A stretch of DNA of 64,000 nt from Epiperipatus broadwayi (Eukaryota > Onychophora > Udeonychophora > Euonychophora > Peripatidae): the NCBI GenBank assembly GCA_028023455.1, contig JAQFVV010006215.1, forward strand, positions 7,547,230 to 7,611,229, given 5' to 3'. Below, in pieces: positions 11,036 through 22,667 of this stretch. Below the pieces are notes generated by a model. The model had not been told where the DNA came from and did no database searches. It saw only the letters and a program-made list of their open reading frames with translations. The position numbers and the translations under genes were made by a program. Position 1 is the first letter of the stretch. Each line of letters starts with the position of its first letter.

Positions 11036-11645
11036 TGATGTCAAAGTATAACAAAAGAAGTAAGATGGACGTTCTTCCTTTTGATTGGCTGTAACCATCA
11101 AGTTCAAAGAAAGCCACTTGTCAAAGCCACTCATCAAAACGAAACTCTTTTCTTTCATTTGGAAAGTGATAAACGAATGTTTTAGACTATTTTAAAAGTA
11201 TTTTTTGATGTATTTTTTGACATATTATAAATTATTTTGATAAAATATGCTAAAAATAAAATTATTTTAGAAAAATAGTTAAGACTTTAGTGAAAAATAG
11301 TTAAGACTTTAGCAAAATTATTTACTTATCCACGCAACGTAAAATTGACCAAGAAATCACTGACGTCATCAAAGCTATTTGGTTGGTCAGTAATAATTGT
11401 TTTAAATTTGCCGCCATTATCGAATACGTTTAAATTATAAATGAAAATTTATTTTTGAAAAAACTTTCACTCATTTTTATAACCTGACAAATTATTAATA
11501 TACTTTTTACAAATGAATATAAAGTGAATATAATATTAAAAGATGAATATATTTTGACAGTTGAGTTTGTGACTTGACCAATTAAAAGTTTACACTTTTA
11601 CTTCACTCGGCCAATAAAATACTAGTCGCTACAAAGGTTAGTATA
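11036..11645. promoter_or_regulatory. Possible promoter-like block (CCAAT and CRE-like sites)
   Basis: Several CCAAT-type words (TTGATTGGCTG near 11080, TTTGGTTGGTCAG near 11378, CGGCCAATAAAA near 11608) lie around ATCACTGACGTCATCAAAG (about 11356-11374, a perfect TGACGTCA) and TTGCCGCCATTATCG (near 11407), which resembles a YY1-type site. Such clustering is typical of animal promoters, but short words arise by chance and I see no first exon. Purely a candidate. Confidence 0.25.
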
Positions 11646-11649
11646 GGAG

Positions 11650-13320
11650 TGGGAGGGAACATAAGGTTCAAACATGGGTTAGTAATTTGGTGGGTATGAA
11701 GGACCATGAAGCTAAACTGCTTCAGTATCATATATATGTATATTGTATCCTTTTTATTAGGGCTGAATGTGCTAAAAAGCCAATTTCTTTAAAAATTTTA
11801 AATTAGGAGAAGTATAGGTATTATAATTGTAATGATAATATCTAAATAGATTTAAAACTTGCTAAAATAAATGCATCAAAGGATAGAAAATATTTTAAAG
11901 CTATTTTAAATGTTAAAATAATAAGAAAGCAGAATAGTTTAATATTGTATGGTTGGAAGGACTAGTCGTAGTTATATTTAAAAATATATTGAATATCTTG
12001 TTAAATAAACTTTTAAAAAACTTAATTTTAATGTAATGTTTAATGTATTTGAATAAATTATTAAATTTATTATCTAAAATTAAGTTTAAATTGTATAATA
12101 ATTATTTGTTGGAGTTTTGATTCTTATGGTATATCACGGTTTAATTTCTAGTAAAAGTTATAAAAATGTCAAAATTTATTATTCTAAATTTTTATTATTT
12201 CATTTAATATTTTTTAACGTGTATTATTTTTTGTAATTAAATATTCATTTGGTTATTGCAGACAATAAATTTCAATAATTGCAACATTTGTCTGGAATGC
12301 AAATCATATCACTGATGATATATGTGTATTGTGCATGCATAGTTTTAGAGAAAGTTTTAATTACTTTCTAAAATCATTTATAGAATTGAAACATTTTATA
12401 CATGATAAGATAAACTTGAATAAATATTATTAATTTTTAAAGATATTTTAAAGCTAACCAATGTAAGCAAAAAATTGCTACATTTTAAACTAAATATTCT
12501 TATAATTTCATAAATTAGTAAGAATTAATAAAATGTATCAGTTTAAATATTTTTGTTTAATTATAAAATAAATTGGGTATTAAATATGTATTATATTTAT
12601 TATTTTAAAATGGTGACTCATAATTTTATTTTTAATTTTTAAAAGTACATAATTGGGAAATATGTAAATTAATCTGTAATCTGATGATTTGTCAGCCAAT
12701 CAAAATTGCTTAAAAAACAGGTATAAAAACTATGTGTAATTAAGTTGTTGTGGTTGTTGTTTTAAAGGTTATTGGTTTAAAATTCTTGTTATAATAAATA
12801 GTATCAATTTGTATTACTATAGGCTAGTAATATTTAAGTTAACAGTCAATTATTTTAAATTTTTAATATAATTTTATTTTTAAAAAAGCGAAAGAATTAA
12901 CAACTAGTATATAGTTCAATCAAAAATGTCTGAATAAACTCAGTATATTTCCTACCAGTCAAATATTTTAAAGCTTAATTAAAAATTCATTGGTAGGCTA
13001 TGGAACAAGAACCTATTATAGTCTTATTATAGTGAGAAGATAAGTGATGAAAGATCGAAGAATTTATGAAAGCAGCTTTTCCAGTGCTGTATAAAAATTT
13101 ATCTGTTTATTTTTGCAGAGCATTTTTGAGTTGCAATCAACTATTATCCAGAGGTATATTTTATATAGTGGAGATGTCTGTATTCATAAATTTTAAAAAC
13201 TTATAAAAAAAAAAAATTTTTTTTTAAGGAAAATTGTCAGAAAAGACTAAAATGTAATTTATCTTTAAACACTATAAAATATTTGAGATGAGCTATAAAA
13301 TATATTGCTCTCTCTGTTTA
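11650..13320. other. AT-rich stretch, no gene supported
   Basis: One weak splice-like pair flanks a tiny frame at about 13118-13153 (TTTTTGCAG before, CCAGAG|GTATAT after), too short to call. The rest is low-complexity. Confidence 0.4.
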
Positions 13321-13335
13321 TAATATTGACATTAT

Positions 13336-13630
13336 AATGGAAACACAGGCTTATTATATACCTGTGTCTATATATGTAATATATAGGGTATATGAATTGG
13401 AGTGTGGAGTGGATTGAAGCTAGTCCATTAAAGTATGAGGATTGGCTATCTTAATATTTATCTGAGCTAGCATATATGTGTAGAGATGGTAATCTGGACC
13501 AACTGATGATTGCTGGTTTAGCATGAAATACATATATTGGTGATTATTTATCTTTTCAACATATGTGTGTTCAAGTGTATCAGTGTTATGAGATAGTGTG
13601 GAGAGCGGTGGGTCATGTGAAAGTCTGTGC
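13336..13630 (+). mobile_element. Family A hammerhead repeat, single unit with TSD
   Basis: A 295-bp insertion between two copies of TAATATTGACATTAT (13321-13335 and 13631-13645), a 15-bp target-site duplication. It holds one ribozyme (13498-13541) near its middle, then the conserved tail ending GGTGGGTCATGTGAAAGTCTGTGC at the right junction. From 13395 on it closely matches the right half of the 1-410 pair. Being a clean solo copy, it gives the real ends of the unit: the right end is the GTCTGTGC tail and the left end is near AATGGAAACACAGG, so the boundary is not at the ribozyme. No coding capacity. Confidence 0.85.
13498..13541 (+). ncRNA. Type I hammerhead ribozyme, solo family A copy
   Basis: ACCAA, CTGATGA (13503-13509), stem II TGCT/AGCA with loop GGTTT and T opposite T at its base, GAAA (13525-13528), stem III ATA/TAT, cleavage base A13536, TTGGT (13537-13541). 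Core and stem I are identical to those at 272-315, so purifying selection or a recent common source is likely. Confidence 0.83.
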
Positions 13631-13766
13631 TAATATTGACATTATTTAAAAGAATTATAATATTTAAAAGAAGAAATATTTACCTTTGAAGCAAATTATG
13701 TTTAAACTCTTGGTGAAGCATTTTTAAAATGTGCTATAAATAACAATTCTTTTAATAAAAGTTATA

Positions 13767-14684
13767 CACTTGGGTCTCGTTTTACGCGATAGGTTCCTCA
13801 GAAAACGCGCAAACGAAATCACGCAAAAATAGACGTAACTTATCTTGAAAAAGGGGGGATACGGACTGTGATTTTTCAAAAATTGTGTAAAAGCAAAGCA
13901 GCAATGTAAAATTACTTTAAAATTTGTGCAAAAAAAAAATAAGGAAACAAAATATGACTAATAAAAAATTTCAAATTTGAAAAAAATTGATACAAGACAA
14001 ACTTTTTTTAACTATAATATTTAATTTTATTCAAAACAATATATTTTTATACATAATTTACAGTAATTTACATTTTTTATACATGTTTTAATTATTATGG
14101 CTATTTGCCGATAAACAAGTTCGTTTGCAAACTGGTAAAAAATCAGATTCTTCACAAGAGGAAATACAACTAGTGCCAATGTCACTCTCATGTTGTGTTA
14201 ATGGTTTTCTGGTGACAATGTAATTAGTAATTAATCTAACAACTAAAAATTAAATTCTTATTTTTGTCTTTAATTTTTTAATTTTCAATTTTAATTGTGC
14301 CCACTGCTATTACTCACCTTTTAAAAATAAACTTGCGGACACTAAATGATTAATAATTGATTACGTGATTATGTGATGTAAAATGCAAAATTAACACGCA
14401 CAATGTTTGAACAAATTTACATTATAATCTTGTAAAATTTAATGCGTGTATACATAAAATGTGGAAATCATGATTTTAATTTCATTATTGCATAAAATCT
14501 TACTATTATAAAGCACCAAAAATATTGAAATTACTAAGATGAAAGTCGAATTCCGATAATGTGCTATTACTTTCAATATGATGTAAGTGCGCAAAGTTTA
14601 TTATTTAAAGTAATAGCGCATTATCAGCATTCGACTTCTGGAGAAATCGCATTAAATAAATCCGCGTAAAAAGAGACCCAGGTG
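13767..14684. mobile_element. Pogo/Tigger-like MITE, copy 1
   Basis: A 918-bp element with terminal inverted repeats of about 24 bp (CACTTGGGTCTCGTTTTACGCG at the left; its near reverse complement at the right ends CGCGTAAAAAGAGACCCAGGTG). It sits between TA dinucleotides (13765-13766 and 14685-14686), the duplication made by Tc1/mariner/pogo transposases. The termini resemble Tigger-type ends. No transposase frame is present, so it is non-autonomous. Inside, 14546-14637 forms a long hairpin (AGTCGAATTCCGATAATG against CATTATCAGCATTCGACT). A second copy lies at 57251-58329. Confidence 0.8.
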
Positions 14685-14689
14685 TATTT

Positions 14690-17505
14690 AAAAAAAAAAA
14701 AGTGAATATTTAAATATAAAAAACATGTCATCTTAATTGCTATAATTTAATTGCAAAGAAAAAGAAAAATGGATAATAAAGAAATATATTATTATGCCAG
14801 AAATAACTTTTTTATATTTGAAACTTGGATTCGTCTGTTTACTTTATATGTACCTTATTGAAATATAATGTAAAATGAAGATATCTGTTTATGCTAAATT
14901 GTGTGCTTATTATATGTCACTGAAAATGATGTGTCTCTTTCTCACCAAAGAAGGAATTTACATGCATGGAAGGAATGGGTAACCTACCTCAAATAAATAT
15001 TTTAAGTGATATCACATTGTATCTATCCCGGTGAATATTTGCAGAAATAGACTAAATATTTTTCAACAACAGGATGAATAATAGTTATTGAATTTTTTTT
15101 AGATTTTAAAAGTTGATATTATTTTTTTTATTGTGTTTTGTTTTACATGCTGAGGGAGAGGAGAGTTAGAAGAAAGCTTTGAACAATGAATGTTGTCATA
15201 GCAACCATGGAACTCACCCAATTTATTAGAAGAATATTTTATTGAAGGACATTTGTAAAAAGATTACGTAATTTTAAATTTCATTATTTTTTTTAAAAAA
15301 ATATACTAACATTAGAATTATAATTTATTATGGGTTACAGTAGAAGTTGCATTTTTAAAGGAATTTTTAATCATAATAATATTAACTTTAAATTTTTAAC
15401 AATTTTTTTAAAAACTTTTGAAAAACATTTCTTTAAACTATATTAGTTTATATTAGTTTATGATGGGCGCTGCATGAATGTTATTTGTGATTTTTATATT
15501 TTATGAAATCTGGACCAGAAGACATCAAAATATGTGATTGCAAATGTCAAATAACATAGATAATTTAAATTGTTTTAATCATTATATGATGTATATATTT
15601 TTTTAGAATTGCTTAGAATTTTAAAATATTCACCTTGTGTTACATGAATGAATGAACATATGGATGTGAGTTAATAGCACATATAAACTTTTTATTAAGA
15701 GATATAAGCTATGAATAAAGATATGCATATATATTTTTTTATATTATAAAGTTCATTATAACTTTATTAATTACCATAATTTTATATGATTCTTTGCTAA
15801 ATAAACCATATTATATTTATTATAAATATATGAATATTGACCAAATATTTTAATAAAAGTTGTTTGTGGTTAAGTTTAAGTATGGAAAACCTTTTCTTAA
15901 TATAGTTATAGTTTAGATAAAGTAATGTATTAACTTTGTTATTGGGAAAATTGCCTAATTTATTTTACAATGTTGATTGTCTAAATCTTTTTGAAATTTT
16001 TAGATGGTAGTGACAAGGGAGTAAAAAAAAAACCCCTGGATGTTTATATTTGTAGGATGTGTTAAGAAGATAGGAGAATTAGCTTATATTATATATATAT
16101 ATATATAAGTAGTTATTATGCAAATACAGTTAACATAGCCCTGTATTTTGTATTTATTTCCATGGACAGTGTTTGATATTTGTATTTAAATGTTCTGTAA
16201 GTGCTGAAAGAAAGGCTAGATATTATTTTTAAGGTATTAGATGAGGTCATACATATTGTTTCACACTGATTTCCATGTGGATTATTGAATTATTTTATAC
16301 TTTTGAGCTTTTACTCTAATTATTCCTTCATGTCCTATGCATTGTATTGCTATCAGAATTTCACTAGTAACATATTTTAGTTTAGTATTTTGAGAGAAGA
16401 ATAATGGATAAATTTAGAAAGATGAATTGCTTTTTTAAGAAAGCAAGATAGGTTTTAAATTGAGTAAAAATATAAATGATATTGAATGTCTAATGCTGAT
16501 GGTGAGATAATAAAGTAATCATAATTTTTCTTAATATTAGTGAAATAATTTTGATGATAAATAAATCATAATTATTCCTAATATATTTTTCAAATATTTT
16601 TTGATTTTTTATAAATCAACAACATTTTTTTGAAATAATTCATATTTTACAATGCAACATCAAACTGAGGAATGCGAAATGTATGATGAATGCTTATATT
16701 TTTATTTGATAATTTTATATTTTATGTTTTTGAACATGAAGCACATATCTTTAAACTTAAAATGGTGCCAAGCAAATTATTTTACTACATGAACAAGCAT
16801 TGTTTTGTTATTATATATTTTAGTAATTTAGAATAAACATAAAACATATTTCAATTGACAAAATATTATGCTAGGTATTTTTATTTTTTTTTATATTTTC
16901 TGAAAATGAAGTAATATTTTCATATTCATTAAACTAATAGCAAATACAATATAATATTGTGAGGTGAATAATAAAATTTGAATATTCATACATGATGTGT
17001 ATTTTTTAAATATAAGAATTCACAAGCCAGAATGATGGCTTACATATTGATAATTTTTTAGATTGAAAATCTGTAACCTAATTTTTTTTTAAATTTAATT
17101 TTGTATATATTTTATTTAATTTTAATCTCATATTTTTAGTTTTATTAAAGATTGTAAATATTTTGTACATAGTTGTTTTGTTAGAATAAATTTGTTTTGT
17201 TTTATAAAACTTGTTGTCTGTGTTATCATTGATCCATTCACTTCCACAAGATTCAATCCACTGAATTCAGAATTAAATATATAATATATTTTGCACATTA
17301 TAAATTTAAATTATTTATTTAATGATAATTGTTATTCAGAATATGACACTGAAATTTCACATAGCATAATATTATTTTTAGTCATAATTTATTATTTAAA
17401 ATACTGCCATATAATTAAGGATATTTTTTATTGCCACATATTGTTCAGATTATAGCATACTTTTTAAAAGAATTGTAGTAGCAGTATCAGTAGCAGCGAC
17501 AGCAG
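14690..17505. other. AT-rich stretch, no gene supported
   Basis: A/T-rich throughout, with a short (AT)n near 16088-16107. A GTAGCAGCAG-type run (17477-17510) immediately precedes the LINE. No ORF with recognisable domain content. Confidence 0.45.
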
Positions 17506-17519
17506 CATGATGATGTTGT

Positions 17520-17735
17520 ATGGATGCTTCAATAGCAGCAGAAATATTTCAAAAATTATTATTTGATATAGTAAATAGATTTATTCCAATGAAATATGTT
17601 AAATCAACTAAATATCCTAAATGGGTTTCAAACAAAGTTATAAAATGTATAAAGAGAAAGCGATATTTTTATAATTTGTTCAAAAAATATAAAGGTAGAA
17701 TGTTTTTAAATAACTTTAAAATTATAGATTTTTGA
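17520..17735 (+). pseudogene. LINE ORF2 fragment, endonuclease-RT linker
   Basis: 71 codons ending at a stop. The tract from about residue 33 (PKWVSNKVIKCIKRKRYFYN) is the basic linker seen between the endonuclease and reverse transcriptase domains of jockey- and CR1-type LINEs. The frame then breaks; the continuation toward the RT resumes near 17740 in another frame. Nothing of the endonuclease is visible upstream, so the copy is 5' truncated. Confidence 0.7.
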
Positions 17736-17824
17736 TAAGAAAATTGGAAAGACAAGATTTTCATTTGTATATGAGAAACATACAAAATAACATTAATAAC
17801 AATCCAAGACAATTTTGAGATATC

Positions 17825-18788
17825 ATGAAAGAACATCTTAAAGCTAGAAATAGAGAAACAACAGATATTAAGCCAGATAATTTTATGAAATATTTCTCAT
17901 CCCAAATGATTCATAATAATATGAATTCACATAATTATCATTTTACTAATAATCTTATAAATAATAATAATTTAATAAGTATAACCAGTCTGAGTATGAA
18001 TGAGATTGTAATGGCATTTAAATCTTTAAAAAATAAGAGAAGTATTGCACATAACGATACACCTATATTTATTTATAAAGGCTGTATTGAGCTTTTAGCT
18101 CCTACTTTAGTGTGTATATATATATATTTAACTTGGCACTAAAAACATCTATTTTTCTTGATTGGTGGAAAATTGCAAAAATAAATCCAATTTATAAATC
18201 TGGGAAAAAATCAGACATATCTAATTTTAAACCTATTTTTTTGTTACAAATTTATGGTAAAATATTGGTAAAATCAATTTATGATAGCATTATACATTAA
18301 TTAAAAAAATATTCTTTCATTTATACATGGTTTTTTTACCAGGAAGATCTATAGAAACAAATTTGTTGCACATATCATGTTGTAACACAAGTTATTGAAT
18401 CTCAAAGTCAACTTGATGTTATTTACTTTGATTTATCTAAAGCTTTTGATAAAGTAGATCATAATATTTTACTAATGAAAGCAGATAACATTGGATTATT
18501 AATTAATCTTTTAAAACTGTTAAAATCTTTTCTTATTAATAGAAAGAATTATGTGTATATTAATGGAGAATCTTCTTTTATGGTTACTTATGAGTGTGGA
18601 ATACCCCAAGGAAGTATTTTAAGCCCATTCTTTTTGTCATTTATACTTTTGATTTAGCTTCTGTCATAACTGGGAAAAATATATTATGTTATGCAGATGA
18701 TATTAAGATTTTTTTGGAGATCCAACATATAAATGACCATAAAATATTGCAAAATTATAAAGATATTTTAAATGCTTTCTCTGGCTAA
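17825..18788 (+). pseudogene. LINE reverse transcriptase, broken N-terminal and catalytic part
   Basis: Overlapping frames 17825-18142, 18112-18300, about 18400-18657 and 18594-18788 join into RT fingers and palm. Visible in order: ..MNEIVMAFKSLKNKRS.. (finger start), WWKIAKINPIYKSGKKSDIS (conserved motif before the palm), FDLSKAFDKVDHN with the first catalytic Asp, GIPQGSILSP, and YADD with the catalytic Asp pair. One frame shift lies near 18120, stops lie at about 18298-18420, and another shift lies near 18640. The active-site residues themselves survive. It ends where the family C fragment begins. Confidence 0.82.
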
Positions 18789-18890
18789 GCATTTAACACA
18801 AAGCTTGTTGAGGAATTAACAATCCTCATTGTTTATAACTTACAAGCTTAAGGGAATAGGGTCATGTGATCTATGCCCCTTATTTTGACT
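18772..18890 (+). mobile_element. Family C fragment inserted in the LINE RT
   Basis: Matches 5570-5685 (inverted copy orientation): CTCTGGCTAAGCATTTA, AAGCTTGT-GAGGAATT, TTTATAACTTACAAGCTTAA, GGGTCATGTGATCTATG, CTTATTTTGACTATTA. The ribozyme part of the unit is absent. LINE codons AATGCTTT on the left reappear as AATACTTT on the right, an imperfect target-site duplication, and coding resumes (..WCHINNMQINIKKC..). LINE sequence just left of the junction (AGATATTTTAAATGCTTTC) equals the family C sequence found at 23788-23812, so the joint lies in about 19 bp of shared sequence. Confidence 0.75.
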
Positions 18891-18925
18891 ATTAATACTT
18901 TTGTAATTGGTGCCATATCAATAAT

Positions 18926-19462
18926 ATGCAAATAAATATAAAAAAATGCAATTCAATGTCTTATACAAAGAAAACAATAGTTAGTAATGGTCAATATAAC
19001 GTTAATGGTAACAAAATTGCCAAAACTTTTAAACAGACAGATCTAGATATTATTTTCACAAGTTATTATACATTTAATGAACATATTCAAACAGTAGTCA
19101 ATAAATCTCTTTAAATTATGGGCATGATTTTGAGATCAAACATTCGATTTAAAATAGAAATATATAAGTCACTATTTAATACATTAATTGTAACTGTTCT
19201 GCATTATGGCTCTATTGTTTGGAATCCATACAATCAAGCAAATATAAGTAAATTACAAAAAATACAAGACAAATATTTAAAATATATTTATAAAAATAAA
19301 ATATATACTAAGAAGATAAACAATATGTATAATAAAAGACTGTTAACAGACATGCCATTTTTATTTAAATTAATACACGGAACTGTATCCTTAAAACATG
19401 CAATCACAAGAATTTCAATTAGAATTCCAACTTATAATTCTAGATGTCATGATTTGTTTTAG
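18926..19462 (+). pseudogene. LINE ORF2, post-catalytic part
   Basis: Frames 18926-19114 and 19118-19462 are separated by a stop at 19112-19114. The first begins with MQINIKKCNSMSYTKK, the sequence that follows the YADD box in jockey/CR1-type enzymes. The second has ..YKSLFNTLIVTVLHYGSIVW and the ..ISKLQKIQDKYLKYI helix typical of the thumb/connection region. A further short related frame continues to about 19640. There is no A-rich or microsatellite tail I can tie to it. Confidence 0.78.
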
Positions 19463-19649
19463 TTACCTATATTAAGACATTCCATTAATTTCACCATTGC
19501 ATAGATTGCAATTGGAATATAATAAAAAGTTTTCAGATATTGATATTTTATCTTTAAACTATAAACAATTTAAGGACAAAATAAATAAAAAAAATCATAA
19601 TAAAGTTCCAAAATGTTATCAATCCATTTCAGTTCTTGAGGAGAATTTT

Positions 19650-20450
19650 TGAGGTGAGACAGTACACTTCTCTTTTACAATTTTCATATGACAAAATCAA
19701 AATTTGACAAAGTTCTTGTTCTTGGGATCTCTTGAAAACTTCATGTATATCAATTAACACTTTTGAATTTCCTGACACTTCTAATAAAACAAAAAACTTT
19801 TAAAGACTGCTTAATAGTAGATCAGTGGAAACTTGACATGGGGATTATATAGTTTTTTTTCTCTTCTCTTTTCCCTTCCTTTCTTTCTCTTTAAAGCTGA
19901 TGGTGATTCTTTAACAAACCATAGGATGTGAACTGAATCTCCAAAACAAAATGAGTTTTTTATGTGGTTAACCAGGGACATTGTCTTTCTATTGGTCTGG
20001 TAAAGGTGTACAAACAAACATCTAGCTCATAGGAATTTAAGTCTTGGGACAAAAAAAATAATTACTGCTAACAATGCATCATTTCTTTTCTCTTACAGCT
20101 AAGAATATATATAAATACCGAGGTTTACATATTGAAGCAACAACTTATATTGTTTTTTATTACACCATTTTACTTTTTAGCTTTGTTTTGGGGATTGAAT
20201 CTTTATTGATCATGATAAAGATTTATTGATTTCTTCTACTAAGTACCTTTCTTTTCTGAAACTCTTTTCATATCTCAGGTAATTCAGTAACTTAAATGCG
20301 ATATTATTCATATATCAGCACATCTCCTGTTATTGTATATAATGTAATACTTTAACATTTGCTCCTTGAAAATCTCTTTCTCCCCATGGTATTTTTAAAA
20401 CTTTTTTCTCTTCTCTGATCATCTTCTTTCAAGCACTAGAACTTAATAAT
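19650..20450. other. AT-rich spacer, no gene seen
   Basis: Pyrimidine-rich tract at 19852-19895. No coding or repeat feature found. Confidence 0.45.
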
Positions 20451-20538
20451 AATAACATAATTTCTTTTTCACTCAGCCATATTTTTTTTTAATATGTCAA
20501 AAAAAAAAAAAATGTCTGAGTGAAAAAGAAATGTTATT
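20451..20538. repeat. Perfect-stem palindrome with A/T loop
   Basis: AATAACATAATTTCTTTTTCACTCAG-type left arm (20451-20478) and its reverse complement (20513-20538, CTGAGTGAAAAAGAAATGTTATT). The loop is T-rich on one side and A-rich on the other, so it extends the fold. It looks like a recent foldback; no coding or ribozyme signal. Confidence 0.6.
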
Positions 20539-20998
20539 ATTTCTCCATTTTTTATTTCATAATTTTAATAATCTATCTGCAGCTGTCTAAAGATTATTTG
20601 TTATCATGCTAAAGTTTCTTCATTAATCAGCTCAGGATCTTTTTAAACAAACCGCTATAATCTTTTAATAAAAAAACCTAAAGACTGATAAAACTTTTTA
20701 CTTTTCAAGTAAAAAGATTGATTTCCTCCTATGTCAAAACTCGCTCCCCTTTTTGACAATTTTATAAGTCAAAAATTATACAAAAAAAAAAAAAAATCTA
20801 GATATTGGTTGTGAGATTGAAAAACTGTCAATATTAATTAACTCACACACCCAAATCTTTTATTTCAAACACATGTGTATGCAAGCTATCATATCTCAGA
20901 TTAATAACCAAACAATCTATTTTAGCTTATTTTAACAAAAAATAAAATTATATAATGCAATCACTATATCATTTAATAAAATATAAAAATTTAAAACT

Positions 20999-21099
20999 TG
21001 TCAATCATTGGTGGTCGAGAGGTCAGCGACAGCTGCTTTACAGGCAGTTGTCCCCCGGGTTCGCTTCCCGGCTGATGCTATGACACATGAGAAAAAAAT
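20999..21099 (+). mobile_element. tRNA-derived SINE, copy 2
   Basis: The cleanest copy. A box TGGTCGAGAGG, B box GGTTCGCTTCC followed by CGGCTGATGC, and an A tail after ACACATGAG. ATATAAAAATTTAAAACT lies on both sides (20981-20998 and 21100-21117), an 18-bp target-site duplication with no mismatch, implying a young insertion. The ORF that starts inside it (21008) is a by-product of the tRNA-like sequence. Confidence 0.85.
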
Positions 21100-21299
21100 A
21101 TATAAAAATTTAAAACTATTTATTATATTCATTTTTTGTCATTTCTACTCACTAAGACAAATCACATATATCAATATCTACATCTGTGATACACACACAA
21201 ACAATAAGAAAAAAATTTTGTGGCTGTTAATTTTCTCTTTATTTATTAATATATGTGGGATTTGATTCTATCCCTACAATATATATATATCTCCTAAAC

Positions 21300-21410
21300 A
21301 AATGATGAAGGTATATATATAAGATATTGTGATCTGAGTCAATTGATGAATACTGATTCAGCACAAAATGTTCATCTTGGTGATCATTTATCTTTTTTTA
21401 CATTCCTTGA
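21300..21410 (+). mobile_element. Decayed family A fragment
   Basis: GAGTCAATTGATGAATACTG, TTCAGCACAAAATGTT and ATCTTGGTGATCATTTATCTTTTT align with the ribozyme and downstream part of family A. The core reads TTGATGA and the GAAA box reads CAAAA, so the ribozyme is dead. Its end and any target-site duplication are not definable. Confidence 0.55.
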
Positions 21411-21536
21411 ATAAGTTTTCAGTAATGTGTGATGAAATAGAAATTTGAAAAATACTTAAATACAGATTATGTGTTTATTAAGTTTCTATATGTATTACTT
21501 GTAAAAAGTATGTTCTTAACGTACTTATATTGTGAG

Positions 21537-21835
21537 AGGTTGGTCTGAGTTCTGGGTTGATGGATGGTTGTGATAAGATTGAGCTAAGATAAATGATGCA
21601 CTGAAATAAGAATATAGTTTGACAGACAGTAACTTGTGGCTTTCAAAGTCATAAGCTAGAAAGACTAGTCTGGGAATATTGGATGAGTAGACATTAGATA
21701 GGAATTTTGATGCACAAACCTCCTAGCAGTCATTGTTTACTATTGCTTGCACTATTGTATAGGGAAAGTTGCTGTAGTTTTAACACGTTGTGTAAATATA
21801 AGAAATGGTGGTCATATGATGTTTAGTGATTTAAA
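21537..21835 (+). mobile_element. Family D repeat, single decayed unit
   Basis: Contains GTCATAAGCTAGAAAGACTA, TCTGGGAATATTGGATGAGTAG, ATTAGATAGGAATTTTGATGC, the TTGCTTGCACTATTGTA word and a terminal GGTCATATGATGTTTA, all matching 50176-50396. The CTGANGA box upstream of GAAA is not preserved (TTTCAAAGTCATAAG), so it should not self-cleave. It follows the family A fragment and SINE copy 2 in a small cluster of insertions. Confidence 0.65.
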
Positions 21836-21839
21836 CTTA

Positions 21840-22660
21840 AAACACCAGCATCAACACAAATAGAATTAAACATCTATTGTTTGCAATATGGTAGAATTGA
21901 GATCAGGAATGCATTAAACAAAACACCTTGAAAATATATATCTACAGTGAAATGATTGTTTACTTTTCCATCAAGGGTTAAAAATGAATAGAAACCAATT
22001 CTATTTTATGTGAGAATAATGTAATGAACAAAAATTAGGCAGACAATATGGGCTTAAGATTCAGTTTTTATATATCCAGCTCATCTGACAAATGAAGCTA
22101 TTTTACAAAATGAAATCATAATGAAAGAAAGTTGTCTCTCTTTCTGCACTGGTTAATGATTGTAATATGGAGGAATTGAGACTGGAGATGCACTGATAAA
22201 AACAAAAAAACCTTAAAAATATTTTAATAGAACAGATTTGAAACTTACATTTAATAGAAATATTTGAACACCAGAAATGATAAATTGAGCTTTGATCAGG
22301 AACTTTTAGCTTCCAATTTTTTCACTCGATCCCTGTGCTAAATCATATAGGACATAAATTAGTCTTAAAAATACAAAACTTAATTAAATCTTTACCAAAT
22401 TAAAAAATATCCAGAAAAAGAAAATTAACTTCTTTAATTTTTCATCATCTTTTATGTATCATTTTTTAAAACTTACTTTAATTGTAAGTTGCCAAAACCC
22501 ACCCCAAAATTACCTATGATTAATTTATAAGTGGTATTAATCAATACATTATTAGTCAATATACACAGAGATCTATAAGAAAATTATATATATAGGTAAA
22601 ATTTTAATTACACACATATATATTTGTTTCACATTTATTTAGTCTTTTGTATATTTTTTA
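21840..22660. other. AT-rich spacer, no gene seen
   Basis: Two related words, ATGGTAGAATTGAGATCAGGAATGC (interrupted; near 21890) and TGGAGGAATTGAGACTGGAGATGC (interrupted; near 22168), hint at an old direct duplication of about 280 bp spacing. Nothing coding. Confidence 0.4.
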
Positions 22661-22667
22661 TTTGCAG

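Larger units (their letters stand above)
17510..19640 (+). mobile_element. Jockey/CR1-like LINE, 5' truncated and decayed
   Basis: A chain of plus-strand frames that together read as one non-LTR retrotransposon ORF2 from the endonuclease-RT linker to the region after the RT. 17520-17735 has the WVSNK...KRKRYFYNLFKKYK linker. RT follows from about 17825, with the YFDLSKAFDKVDH box (about 18424-18462), CGIPQGSILSP (about 18594-18630) and YADD (18690-18701). 19118-19462 carries the ..LHYGSIVWNPY thumb region. At least five frameshifts or stops and the loss of the endonuclease make it dead. It encoded target-primed reverse transcription. A family C fragment (18772-18890) interrupts the RT. The clade call (jockey/CR1 group) rests on these motifs only. 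Confidence 0.85.

Noticed and set aside
12310-12345. CTGATGA followed by a GTGTATTGTGCATGC stretch
   Set aside because: No stable stem II and no GAAA.
13788-13815. CTGAGGA on the minus strand near the left end of both pogo-like MITEs
   Set aside because: No hairpin plus GAAA follows; it is part of the conserved transposon end.
16663-16690. CTGAGGA close to GAAA
   Set aside because: Only four bases lie between the boxes, leaving no stem II.
21008-21265. 85-codon ORF starting in SINE copy 2
   Set aside because: The start and first third are translated tRNA-like sequence; the rest is AT-rich flank.
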